DNA of 42,834 bases from Nannocystis exedens (GTDB lineage Bacteria > Myxococcota_A > Polyangia > Polyangiales > Polyangiaceae). Location: NCBI GenBank assembly GCA_945865595.1, contig CAMBEV010000002.1, positions 1-42,834 of the forward strand, given 5' to 3'. A program made the position numbers and the translations under genes. Under the pieces are notes generated by a model that worked only from the letters and a program-made list of their open reading frames with translations, was not told the origin of the DNA and did no database searches. Positions 23,150 to 30,529 of this stretch are shown here, in pieces; the stretch's first letter is position 1; each line of letters begins with the position of its first letter.

Positions 23150-24522
23150 CGTAGCCGCTGACGCGCCTTGAGGAGGGCATCGCTCACCATGAAGTCGACC
23201 TGCACCGGATCGGCCCATCGTCGCTGTTGGTGAACACTCAGTTGGTGAAGTGGGTCGAAGTAGAGAAAGAAGCGTCCCGGCTTGACCGAAGGGGCTTGGT
23301 AGACACTCACACCGGTGTCGCGATCGTAGTATTCGTAACTGTGCGCGTCGCGTTTTCCGCCGCCGCCTGGCGCGTCGACGACGAACACCGGCGTATTGAA
23401 GCCTGCGGTCGTGCCCCGCACATGCTTCTCGATGAAGAGCGCTGTTTCAACCGAGGTGCGCAGGTCCTCGACGCCCTTCACAAGGTCGTGAACGTAAACG
23501 TAATAAGGGTGCACATTCACATGGCCAAGCCGCTTGACCAACAGCGTCATGAGGTCGGGGGTGTCGTTCACACCACGCTGCAGCACCGTCTGGTTGCGAA
23601 CAACGATTCCTCGTTCGGTGAGGCGGTCCATTGCGAGCTTGGTGATCCCGGTGATCTCGACGGCGTGATTGAAGTGCGTGTGGAGCACGACCTCTTTGTG
23701 GAGCTTGCGCCCCTTGTCAACGACGCGTGTGAGCGCATCGGTCCAGGCCGTGTCAGTCAGGATTTTTTGCGGCATGACGGCCGGCCCCTTGGTCGCGAAC
23801 CGCATGCGTCTCACGTTGGGTATTGCGAGCAGCCGCTCCCCAATTTCTTCAAGTTGCGACGCGCGCAGCTGATAGGCGTCTCCCCCACTGATCACAATGT
23901 CCTCAAGTTCGGGACGCGACGCGATGTAATCGAATGCGCGTTCCCACCGCTCTTCGCTCGCGCGCAGGTGCACCTTTTCGACCTCTTCGGTGTCGAGGCC
24001 AATCGCATAACTGCGCGTGCAAAATCGGCAATAAACCGGACATTGATCGAGTGGAAGGAACAGCGCCTTGTCGGGGTACCGATGGGTGAGCCCTGGCGTT
24101 GGGGCGTCCTCCATCTCGTGGAGTGAATCGAGATCGAGTTTCGGATGATCAGGCAGCAGGAGCGAGCCTACAGGCAGAAATTGTAACCGAAGAGGATCCG
24201 AATAGGGGTCGTCCCAATCGATGAGGCCCAAGATGTAGGGACTCACACGCAAGCTCATCGGCGCGTGCTTGATGCCAAGTTCGACGTCTTCGAAAAAGGC
24301 CGGGCTCACGCGATCGCCGAGCACCTCGCGAAGCTTAGCCACCTTCGTGACCGAGTGTTTCGCTTGCCATAGGTGATCGAGAAATGTCTCTCGGGACACT
24401 TCGGCAAAGGCGGGAACGCTTCGCCAAAACTCGTCGTCACGAAGCTCACGGAATGCAAAAGCACTCGCGTCAACAGGCGGCCTGTGCACCTTCACTTCGG
24501 GGACCACCGGCAGCGTCTTCAT
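23146..24522 (-). CDS. kamA: Lysine 2,3-aminomutase family radical SAM enzyme
   Basis: A 458-residue PLP- and SAM-dependent radical enzyme expected to convert L-lysine to beta-lysine. The iron-sulfur cluster motif is CPVYCRFC (C161, C165, C168) and the PLP-binding lysine is K390 in DAPGGGGK. The two aspartates that hold the lysine side-chain amine in the clostridial enzyme correspond to D320 (LQRGVND) and D346 (YVYVHD), both kept here. This supports lysine as substrate and argues against a glutamate or arginine variant. The protein is longer than EpmB, making an EF-P role less likely. It is the first gene of the operon and overlaps acpS by four bases. It starts 56 bases from the divergent cytochrome gene. 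Confidence 0.88.
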   Translation of the reverse strand: MKTLPVVPEVKVHRPPVDASAFAFRELRDDEFWRSVPAFAEVSRETFLDHLWQAKHSVTKVAKLREVLGDRVSPAFFEDVELGIKHAPMSLRVSPYILGLIDWDDPYSDPLRLQFLPVGSLLLPDHPKLDLDSLHEMEDAPTPGLTHRYPDKALFLPLDQCPVYCRFCTRSYAIGLDTEEVEKVHLRASEERWERAFDYIASRPELEDIVISGGDAYQLRASQLEEIGERLLAIPNVRRMRFATKGPAVMPQKILTDTAWTDALTRVVDKGRKLHKEVVLHTHFNHAVEITGITKLAMDRLTERGIVVRNQTVLQRGVNDTPDLMTLLVKRLGHVNVHPYYVYVHDLVKGVEDLRTSVETALFIEKHVRGTTAGFNTPVFVVDAPGGGGKRDAHSYEYYDRDTGVSVYQAPSVKPGRFFLYFDPLHQLSVHQQRRWADPVQVDFMVSDALLKARQRLR

Positions 24523-24578
24523 CTGCGCACCTCTTCCGCTATTGTGCGGCCGAGGGGTGGAGAGTTACGTTAAAAAAG

Positions 24579-25133
24579 ATGCTGCGTTCACATTTTGCTT
24601 TACTCGGATCGCTCACCATCGCCGCATTCGTCGCATGTGAAGACAAGAAACCTGACATTGCGCCGGTGCCGCCTCCAACGCCCCCGGCGGTAACCGCAAC
24701 CGCCGCAACCACCGCATCGGTCGCCGTCGTCGCAAGCATCGTGCCGCCCTCGAGCGCGAGTGCTGCGACAAGCGCCGTACCGCTTGCCTCCGCCAGCATC
24801 AAACCACCGGCGATTGCGGCTGCTTCGGCATCGAGTTCACCGACGGCACCGACCTGCGGCGACAAGCCGCTCCCTCCCTGCCCGCTGTACTCCTGGATGA
24901 AAGCCAACACTTCACCGGCCATGGCGTCACAAGACTTCGCCGCGCTCGCCACAGCACTCGACAGAATCGTGGCATTCGCCCCCCCCGGCTATGGCAACTG
25001 GGGATCGATTGCGCTCGATGGCGCGAAGGCCGCGCGCGACAACAAGCTCGACGGCGTCAAAGGCGCATGCCGCGGCTGCCACGATCAGTACAAGGCGCGT
25101 TATAAGAAAGAGCTGCGCGGCCGAAAAATCTGA
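24579..25133 (+). CDS. Class II cytochrome c-like lipoprotein
   Basis: The 184-residue product has a short signal (MLRSHFALLGSLTIAAFVAC) with a lipobox-like end at C20. A long Ala/Pro/Ser-rich linker follows. A compact C-terminal domain ends in GACRGCHDQYKARYKKELR, a single CxxCH heme site very near the C-terminus as in cytochrome c'. It should be a lipid-anchored periplasmic heme protein for electron transfer or gas binding (inference). The start follows no strong ribosome binding site, and the linker makes the true mature length uncertain. A run of eight C at 24979-24986 is in frame. Its TGA overlaps the next gene's ATG, so it is coupled to the WYL regulator. Confidence 0.7.
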   Translation: MLRSHFALLGSLTIAAFVACEDKKPDIAPVPPPTPPAVTATAATTASVAVVASIVPPSSASAATSAVPLASASIKPPAIAAASASSSPTAPTCGDKPLPPCPLYSWMKANTSPAMASQDFAALATALDRIVAFAPPGYGNWGSIALDGAKAARDNKLDGVKGACRGCHDQYKARYKKELRGRKI

Positions 25134-26197
25134 TGGCCGTACGTCCGATTCCACGCCCGCGCGTTCCACGCGTCGGAAGGCCGCACGGACGCTTCACGCA
25201 ACACAGGCGACTCGACAGACTCAAAGAGACGCTTGAAGGCAATCCTGCGGGCCTTTCGCTCGACGACCTATCGCTCTTGCTTCGTGTCACGCATCGATCG
25301 GTGCGACGCTATTTGAACGAGCTCTCGCTTATCGTCGAGCTCGAATCGATCGCCACCGCTCCGGGGGGCGCAAACCTGTGGCGCATCAAGCCCAGCGAAC
25401 GCGGGCGCGCCGTTCTCTTGCGACGCACGCAAGCCTACGGCCTCTTGCTCGGGCGACGCATGCTCGAGGGTCTTAAGGGGTCGGCTTTCGTTGAGGAGCT
25501 CGACCTTGCGCAGACTCAAATCTTGCTCGTCGCACAACGCCCCGTGCGTGCGCCTTCGCGCAATGAATCGACGACCGATGCGCGCCTCGAAGAGCGCTTC
25601 TTTTATGCACCTGCCGAGCTGCGAAACTACACGACGCGCGTAGAAGATTTCGACGCGCTCCTGCATGCGACTTCGGAGTTAAGACCGATTCGATACGTGC
25701 TCGCGGAGCGGCGCGCCACCCACACCCGGGCCCAGCCGTTCTTGCCGTTCGCGGTCATCGTGCATCGTGGCACGGTGTACGTCATCGGCGAAAACCCCGC
25801 GTCCACCGAGCGCTCGGTGCTGATGCTCGATCGCATGGGTCACGTCGAAATCGAGACAACCGAGCGGTTCGAAGTGCCGCCTGACTTCGATGCTTCGATG
25901 TACCTGCACGGCGAGTTCGGCGTGATTGCGCCCACAGAAAAACCCATCGACGTGCTGATCGAATTCGATGCAAGCGCGGCTACATTTTTGCGAAACCGAC
26001 GCGTTCATCCGACCCAGAAGGTCGCGATCGCGAGCGACGGACGGATGCGGCTGTCGCTTCGTCTGCCAAACCTCGATTGTATCCGGCCGTGGTTACTTTC
26101 ATTTGGGCCGCGCGCAAAGGTGGTCGGACCTGTTGAGCTCGCAGTTCAAATGGCCGAACAACTGAAGCAAGCGATCGCCCTGTACACGGATGAGTGA
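25133..26197 (+). CDS. WYL-domain transcriptional regulator with HTH
   Basis: A 354-residue protein. Residues about 25-75 (LDRLKETLEGNPAGLSLDDL, then LLRVTHRSVRRYLNEL) form a winged-helix DNA-binding domain of the DeoR-like kind. The C-terminal part has the WYL-type region (ELRPIRYVLAERR, then FLPFAVIVHRGTVYVIGEN) and the terminal WCX-like segment (LLSFGPRAKVVGPVELAVQM). The family often senses nucleic acid or nucleotide ligands and acts as repressor or activator. The target is unknown. Its ATG overlaps the stop of the cytochrome gene (TGATG), an odd pairing of regulator and heme lipoprotein. It is convergent with the Fur-family gene. Confidence 0.82.
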   Translation: MAVRPIPRPRVPRVGRPHGRFTQHRRLDRLKETLEGNPAGLSLDDLSLLLRVTHRSVRRYLNELSLIVELESIATAPGGANLWRIKPSERGRAVLLRRTQAYGLLLGRRMLEGLKGSAFVEELDLAQTQILLVAQRPVRAPSRNESTTDARLEERFFYAPAELRNYTTRVEDFDALLHATSELRPIRYVLAERRATHTRAQPFLPFAVIVHRGTVYVIGENPASTERSVLMLDRMGHVEIETTERFEVPPDFDASMYLHGEFGVIAPTEKPIDVLIEFDASAATFLRNRRVHPTQKVAIASDGRMRLSLRLPNLDCIRPWLLSFGPRAKVVGPVELAVQMAEQLKQAIALYTDE

Positions 26198-26231
26198 CTC
26201 ATTCAGTGCGAGTCGAACCCCCTCGAGTCGA

Positions 26232-26251
26232 TGCAGGTCACTGCAGGTCAC
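26232..26251. repeat. 10-base tandem duplication at the end of the Fur-family gene
   Basis: TGCAGGTCAC occurs twice in succession (26232-26241, 26242-26251). The second copy contains the Fur-family gene's stop codon (TCA on the plus strand at 26248-26250), so the duplication sits at the convergent junction with the WYL gene. Confidence 0.8.
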
Positions 26252-26748
26252 TCGTCGACGCAAGCATCGCAACGGCCCTTCACCTGAACCTCGAGCACCA
26301 CCGATCCACGGGCGGTGCCGCTCAGCGATACGGCGTCGTCAGGTAAGCAACTTACCTTCTTACATGCGACGCAAACAAAGTGAGCGTGCGCAGCGCTGTC
26401 GTGGCCCGCGCTCCCGTCTGCACGTTCAAAGCGCCAGGTGTGATCGCCAATGTCCGTTCGCGCGAGGAGGCCCGCGTCGGTGAGCGCGACAAGATTGCGC
26501 CAAACGGTCACGCGATCGAGACCTCGGTCGTCCAAACGGGTCGCCACTTCGGCGTGACTCATCGGACCGGCTGCTTGAAAGAGCTCAGCCAGGACCATCA
26601 TGCGCGGTTGCGTGACCCGCAGACCACCCTCGCGCAGCGCGTTTCTTAGACCGAGCAACTCAGCCGCAGAGAGCCGCGCAACTTCACTCAAACCCGCAAC
26701 GGGCTTGGCAGCCGACTCGCTCACGTGCTTTTTCGACGCCATCCCCAT
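26248..26748 (-). CDS. Fur-family metalloregulator
   Basis: A 166-residue transcription regulator. The N-terminal winged helix reads LREGGLRVTQPRMMVLAELF, then MSHAEVATRLDDRGLDRVTVWRNLVAL. The C-terminal dimerisation domain has HAHFVCVACKK and ends in GRCDAC, the two CxxC pairs of a structural zinc site. Regulatory metal ligands include the HAHF histidines. Whether it is an iron, zinc, manganese or peroxide sensor cannot be decided from these motifs. I began at ATG 26748; ATG 26742 is two codons later, and the open frame continuing upstream runs into mutL on the other strand. It is divergent from mutL, 90 bases apart. Confidence 0.82.
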   Translation of the reverse strand: MGMASKKHVSESAAKPVAGLSEVARLSAAELLGLRNALREGGLRVTQPRMMVLAELFQAAGPMSHAEVATRLDDRGLDRVTVWRNLVALTDAGLLARTDIGDHTWRFERADGSAGHDSAAHAHFVCVACKKVSCLPDDAVSLSGTARGSVVLEVQVKGRCDACVDE

Positions 26749-26838
26749 ACGTGTACTACGCGCGAGTGCTCGACGCACAGGCAGGCGTGCCAAAAACACC
26801 CAAATTGTACGCGGCCCGTGGTAAGGCCCTGCTGCTCG

Positions 26839-28632
26839 ATGGCGCGTATTGAACGACTCTCGCCAACCCTTGCCAATCAGATCGCCGCCGGCGAAGTCGT
26901 CGAACGGCCTGCGAGTGTGGTCAAAGAACTTGTCGAAAACGCTCTGGACGCCGGAGCGACGAAGGTTCGGGTCGAGGTCTCCCACGGCGGCCTTTCTCGC
27001 ATCGCGGTAGTCGACGACGGCATCGGTATGGACGAGGCCGACGCCCGTCTGTGCTTTGAGCGTCACGCCACGAGCAAACTCTCGCAGTTCGAAGATCTAC
27101 AGAGCCTCTCCACCTATGGGTTTCGCGGCGAAGCGTTGCCCAGCATCGCATCGGTTGCAAAGGTCAAGCTGCTTACCCGTCTGCGCGGAGCGAGCGAGGG
27201 CGTCGAGGTGACGATCCACGGCGGCGCGGATCCGATCGTCGTGCCTGCAGGTGCCGCCGAGGGCACGGCGGTAACTATAGACGATCTATTTTTCAACGTT
27301 CCGGCTCGACGCAAATTTGCCAAGTCGCAAGGCGCAGAATCTGCCCAAGTCGGCGAGGTCGTTCTCCTTGCGGCACTCAGCCGGCCCGATGTTTCGTTCA
27401 CACTTGTGCGTGATCAACGCCTTGCACGCGAATATTTGAGAAGCGCAGATCGCAAAGAACGCGTAGCCCACGTCTTCGACGAGCCGCTCGAGCTAAACGT
27501 GGGCGCGCGTGGCAGCCTTCGCTTCGAAGCGTATCTGTCCGCACCCGAACGCGCCCGCAGCGGGGCGAACGCCCTCTACTTTTTCGTAAACGGAAGGCCA
27601 GTGCGCGACCGCACGCTCGCCCGCGCAGTTGCACAAGCGTACGGATCGGTGCTGGAGCCAGGGCGCTATCCGCTCGGCGTGGTGTATCTCGAGTTACCAC
27701 CCGAACTTGTGGACGTGAACGTTCACCCCCAGAAGGCTGAGGTGCGCTTTGCCGAGGGGCGTGCCGTCGCCGACGGACTCTGTCGAGAGCTAAATCGATC
27801 GCTGGGGCAAGTATTTTCGCTTCCAGCCTTTAATGTAACGTCTACAGATCGATTTCAACCGTCGTTTCAACCGACGACGTCGTACGCGACACAGGGTGAT
27901 GTGCCCGCAGTGAGCGCGCAAGTGGTGTCACTTGCTGAACCCGCGCAACTTCACTTCGCGAACGAACGAAGGGGGCCGGAGCTGGAATCCCTCACACCAG
28001 CCCTCCCCCACCGGACGGGAGAAGGACCCGCACCCATCGTGAAGGAGCGCGTTGGCTTCTATGCCAACTTGCGTTTCGTCGGCCAAGTGCGCGCGATGTT
28101 TCTGATCTGTGAAGGGGAAGATGGCCTCTACATTCTGGACCAGCACGCCGCCGCTGAGCGCGTCACGTTTCATCGACTCAAGACGGCGTATCGCGCGCGG
28201 GCCGTCGCAACGCAACAGCTGCTGATCCCCACGATCGTTCAGGTCACCGCACACGAAGCCGCGCTCATCGATGATCAGCGCGAAGCGATCTTGCAAATGG
28301 GTCTCGACGTCACGCGCATGGGCGAAACAGGAGTCGCCGTGCGGGCGGTACCCAAGGTACTTGAGCGCGTGCCACCTGAGCGGCTCGTACGCGATCTGCT
28401 CGCGGAAGTGGGCTTCGATGCGAAGCGCCCGTTTTCCGACGCCGTCGACCTAGTGCTCGCGACGATGGCCTGTCACGGATCGATCCGCGCCGGGGATGTC
28501 GTCCATCCTGACGAGGTCAGCGCCCTTCTTTCGTCACTCGATCAGGTCGATTTTGCAGGCCATTGCCCGCACGGCAGACCCGTCGTCACCCGAATGACCT
28601 TCGATGAGCTTGAACGCAAAGTGGCTCGATAG
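26839..28632 (+). CDS. mutL: DNA mismatch repair protein MutL
   Basis: A 597-residue GHKL ATPase that links MutS mismatch recognition to strand removal. ATPase motifs are ENALDAGA, DDGIGM, RHATSKL and YGFRGEAL in the first 110 residues. The C-terminal domain has the nuclease-type signature DQHAAAERVTFH (from residue 434), ACHGSIRAGD and CPHGRPV. This points to a nicking MutL as in bacteria without MutH, but the last glutamate of DQHAx2Ex4E is a histidine here. The linker carries an in-frame copy of an intergenic repeat (SLTPALPHRTGEGPAP). ATG 26839 begins the conserved MARIERLSPTLANQIAAGEV, and the open frame before it is non-homologous. miaA follows directly. Confidence 0.95.
   Translation: MARIERLSPTLANQIAAGEVVERPASVVKELVENALDAGATKVRVEVSHGGLSRIAVVDDGIGMDEADARLCFERHATSKLSQFEDLQSLSTYGFRGEALPSIASVAKVKLLTRLRGASEGVEVTIHGGADPIVVPAGAAEGTAVTIDDLFFNVPARRKFAKSQGAESAQVGEVVLLAALSRPDVSFTLVRDQRLAREYLRSADRKERVAHVFDEPLELNVGARGSLRFEAYLSAPERARSGANALYFFVNGRPVRDRTLARAVAQAYGSVLEPGRYPLGVVYLELPPELVDVNVHPQKAEVRFAEGRAVADGLCRELNRSLGQVFSLPAFNVTSTDRFQPSFQPTTSYATQGDVPAVSAQVVSLAEPAQLHFANERRGPELESLTPALPHRTGEGPAPIVKERVGFYANLRFVGQVRAMFLICEGEDGLYILDQHAAAERVTFHRLKTAYRARAVATQQLLIPTIVQVTAHEAALIDDQREAILQMGLDVTRMGETGVAVRAVPKVLERVPPERLVRDLLAEVGFDAKRPFSDAVDLVLATMACHGSIRAGDVVHPDEVSALLSSLDQVDFAGHCPHGRPVVTRMTFDELERKVAR
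27987..28026 (+). repeat. Intergenic-type palindromic repeat translated inside mutL
   Basis: The bases encode SLTPALPHRTGEG, very like the SLTPALSRRERE peptides known as translations of a common CTCACCCC...CTCTCCC-type repeat of proteobacterial genomes. CTCCC at 28003-28007 can pair with GGGAG at 28017-28021. It sits in the flexible linker between the ATPase and C-terminal domains and keeps the frame. Confidence 0.6.
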
Positions 28633-28654
28633 CGCCTCGTGCGACGCTGCGCGA

Positions 28655-29551
28655 ATGGGGCGCGAGAACCCTGACGTCCTGATCAGCGTCGTGGGCCCGA
28701 CTGCGAGCGGCAAGACTGATCTGGCGCTCGCGATCGCTGAGCAGATGTCGGGCGAGATCATCAGCGTCGATAGCGTTCAAGTCTATCGCGAGTTCGATCG
28801 AGGCACGGGGAAGCCGAACCCTGAAGAGAGGGCGCTCGTGCCACATCACATCATCGACGTCTGCGATCCGCACGATGCGATCGATGCAGCCCAATTTGTA
28901 ACGCTCGCAGATCGCGCCATTGCAGACGTTCGTGCGCGTGGACGAGTACCGATCGTCTGCGGCGGAACGTTCTTGTGGATGCGCGCATTGCTCTTGGGGC
29001 TCGCGCCGATCCCGCCCGGCGATGAGTCGATTCGCCGCGAGCTGCGCACGCTCGCAGATAGTCAAGGCGCTGAATCGTTGCACGCCATGCTGAGGCAGGT
29101 GGATGAGGCAAGCGCAGAGCGACTTCACCCAAACGATTTTGTGCGCGTGAGCCGAGCGCTCGAGGTATTTCGCATCAGCGGAAAGCCGCTTTCGGTATGG
29201 CATAGCGAGCACGCGTTCAGAGGTGTGCGACACCCGCATCGGATGATCGGAATCGACCAGCCGCGCGACGTGCTCGATGCGCGAATCCGGTCGCGGATCG
29301 ACGGGTGGATGGCAGCAGGCTGGGTCGCCGATGTTCAAAACTTGATCGATCGCGGTTACTTATATGCGCGCGCGATGGGCTCAGTCGGTTTTGCCGAAAT
29401 CGCCCGTGCCCTCGAAGAAGCAAAACAGGGATCCATCGCCCTCGACACGCAAGCGCTCACTCAACAGATCGTCAGCAAAACTCGGGTATTCGTGCGACGA
29501 CAGCGCACGTGGCTGCGTGACGAAACGATCACTTGGTACCCTACGGTTTGA
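28655..29551 (+). CDS. miaA: tRNA dimethylallyltransferase
   Basis: It adds a dimethylallyl group to A37 of tRNAs reading codons starting with U. The 298-residue protein has the P-loop GPTASGKT, the DSVQVYREFDRGTGKPNPEE substrate segment, VCGGTFLWMRALL, and the late GSVGFAEIARALE and QQIVSKTRVFVRRQRTWLR regions, all in order. ATG 28655 places only a few residues before the P-loop as usual. An in-frame ATG at 28604 would overlap the end of mutL and add 17 residues of no clear homology. The mutL-miaA order is common. Its 3' end overlaps the convergent unknown gene by 11 bases. Confidence 0.93.
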   Translation: MGRENPDVLISVVGPTASGKTDLALAIAEQMSGEIISVDSVQVYREFDRGTGKPNPEERALVPHHIIDVCDPHDAIDAAQFVTLADRAIADVRARGRVPIVCGGTFLWMRALLLGLAPIPPGDESIRRELRTLADSQGAESLHAMLRQVDEASAERLHPNDFVRVSRALEVFRISGKPLSVWHSEHAFRGVRHPHRMIGIDQPRDVLDARIRSRIDGWMAAGWVADVQNLIDRGYLYARAMGSVGFAEIARALEEAKQGSIALDTQALTQQIVSKTRVFVRRQRTWLRDETITWYPTV

Positions 29552-29945
29552 GCCCAAGCGCCGCATCGAGCACCTCGATGAAGCGCGTCCTTCGCAGTGA
29601 ACCATGCACCTCAACCCTTGCCACAAACGCGCTGAGATTCGCTTCGATGTGGTGCACCTCGGCGCCTTCGAGCGCCGCGAGGTCACTCGCCGCGGGCGTC
29701 AGCAGGCGGCCCGATTCAGGGGGCGGGGTATGCCGCTCGGGCGTCATGGCATCGTAGAGGTCGGCAAGAGGCAAGGCGGACGAAGGGAAGTCGTCAACCA
29801 AGTTGATATCAAGCCCGTCAGCCTCATCGTCGACGAGAGCCAAATGGGCTACGGGCGCAACAGCAGGCTGGGCGCGCCGCTCGTCCGCACGCCGGAGCAC
29901 GCGCTCGAGCAAGCCTTCGAGGATGAGCACTCGCGCGGCGCTCAC
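29541..29945 (-). CDS. Unknown protein, coupled to the upstream unknown gene
   Basis: No family recognised. Starting at GTG 29945 gives 134 residues and an exact GTGA overlap with the stop of the preceding gene; the frame is open 48 bases further. The N-terminus VSAARVLILEGLLERVLRRA looks helical, followed by a Pro/Asp-rich middle. The end, VHHIEANLSAFVARVEVHGS then RTRFIEVLDAALGLKP, is a beta-alpha arrangement. There is no signal peptide or membrane segment. The tight coupling implies that the two proteins act together. Confidence 0.5.
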   Translation of the reverse strand: MSAARVLILEGLLERVLRRADERRAQPAVAPVAHLALVDDEADGLDINLVDDFPSSALPLADLYDAMTPERHTPPPESGRLLTPAASDLAALEGAEVHHIEANLSAFVARVEVHGSLRRTRFIEVLDAALGLKP

Positions 29946-30481
29946 GAAGCCCCCCGTCCTGATCCCGACAAGGCAACAATGGCTTTCCGCCAAGACTCGC
30001 CGGCGGCAAGTCGCTCAGTTAGGCGCAGCGCAACATCGGGTGCACACACAAGAAACCGGAGAACACCGTCGCTCGCGCCAAGAGCAGCACACCTCACGTC
30101 CCGCTGCGAAGCCGCCTTGAGCACTCCGGAAAAGAACGCGGCGAGAAACGAGCTTGGAAGCGTCGAGCCATCAGTGCGAACCACGAGCGCGTCGCCCCAA
30201 CGCTCGAGGCTGACCTTGCCGTAACCGCGAAGCGCACACTCGCCCGCCAAGTGCTCGACGAAAAGGTCCGTTTCGAGCGCGATGCACGTTGTCAGGCGCT
30301 TGCCCAACGCGGCCCCTATCAGGCCTCCGAGCACCGCCGCTGACGCTTCGTCTGCCAATGCAAATTTGGCGAGCACCTCGACAGGCACAAGCCAGCCTGG
30401 CACTCCGCCTGGATCGCTTAGCGCCCCCTTGCCGAGGTCGATAGCGAGAGTGCCCTCTAGCCCGAATCGCGCTTCTTGCAT
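29942..30481 (-). CDS. Unknown cytoplasmic protein, possibly V4R/heme-NO-fold-like
   Basis: I do not recognise this 179-residue protein firmly. It begins MQEARFGLEGTLAIDLGKGA, continues with Ala/Leu-rich helices, and ends with SSFLAAFFSGVLKAASQRDV followed by RFLVCAPDVALRLTERLAAG. The last part is loosely like the small-molecule-binding V4R domain found in many myxobacterial proteins, but this is a weak impression only. ATG 30481 was preferred because an upstream ATG at 30523 would leave only six bases to the divergent gene. Its stop is overlapped by the next gene's GTG. Confidence 0.5.
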   Translation of the reverse strand: MQEARFGLEGTLAIDLGKGALSDPGGVPGWLVPVEVLAKFALADEASAAVLGGLIGAALGKRLTTCIALETDLFVEHLAGECALRGYGKVSLERWGDALVVRTDGSTLPSSFLAAFFSGVLKAASQRDVRCAALGASDGVLRFLVCAPDVALRLTERLAAGESWRKAIVALSGSGRGAS

Positions 30482-30529
30482 TGCGATCGAAGATACAAGG
30501 ACTGGGCAGAAGGGGCTAAACATTGAGCA

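Larger units (their letters stand above)
15069..24522 (-). other. Predicted eight-gene aminoacyl-carrier-protein operon
   Basis: Eight same-strand genes run from kamA (24522) to the tandem hydrolase (15069). Junctions in order: kamA/acpS overlap 4 bases, acpS/carrier gap 68, carrier/dehydrogenase overlap 1, dehydrogenase/ligase gap 14, ligase/DUF1839 gap 13, DUF1839/GH2 overlap 4, GH2/hydrolase overlap 1. This spacing argues for one transcript with coupled translation. The carrier, its activating enzyme, its loading ligase and a flavoprotein form a self-contained aminoacyl-thioester module. DUF1839, GH2 and the hydrolase are likely late or transfer steps (inference). The promoter should lie in the 56-base divergent gap before the cytochrome lipoprotein gene. 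Confidence 0.8.

Noticed and set aside
23146-24522. EpmB (EF-P lysine aminomutase) assignment
   Set aside because: The protein is about 458 residues, longer than EpmB, and no EF-P or EpmA gene is adjacent.
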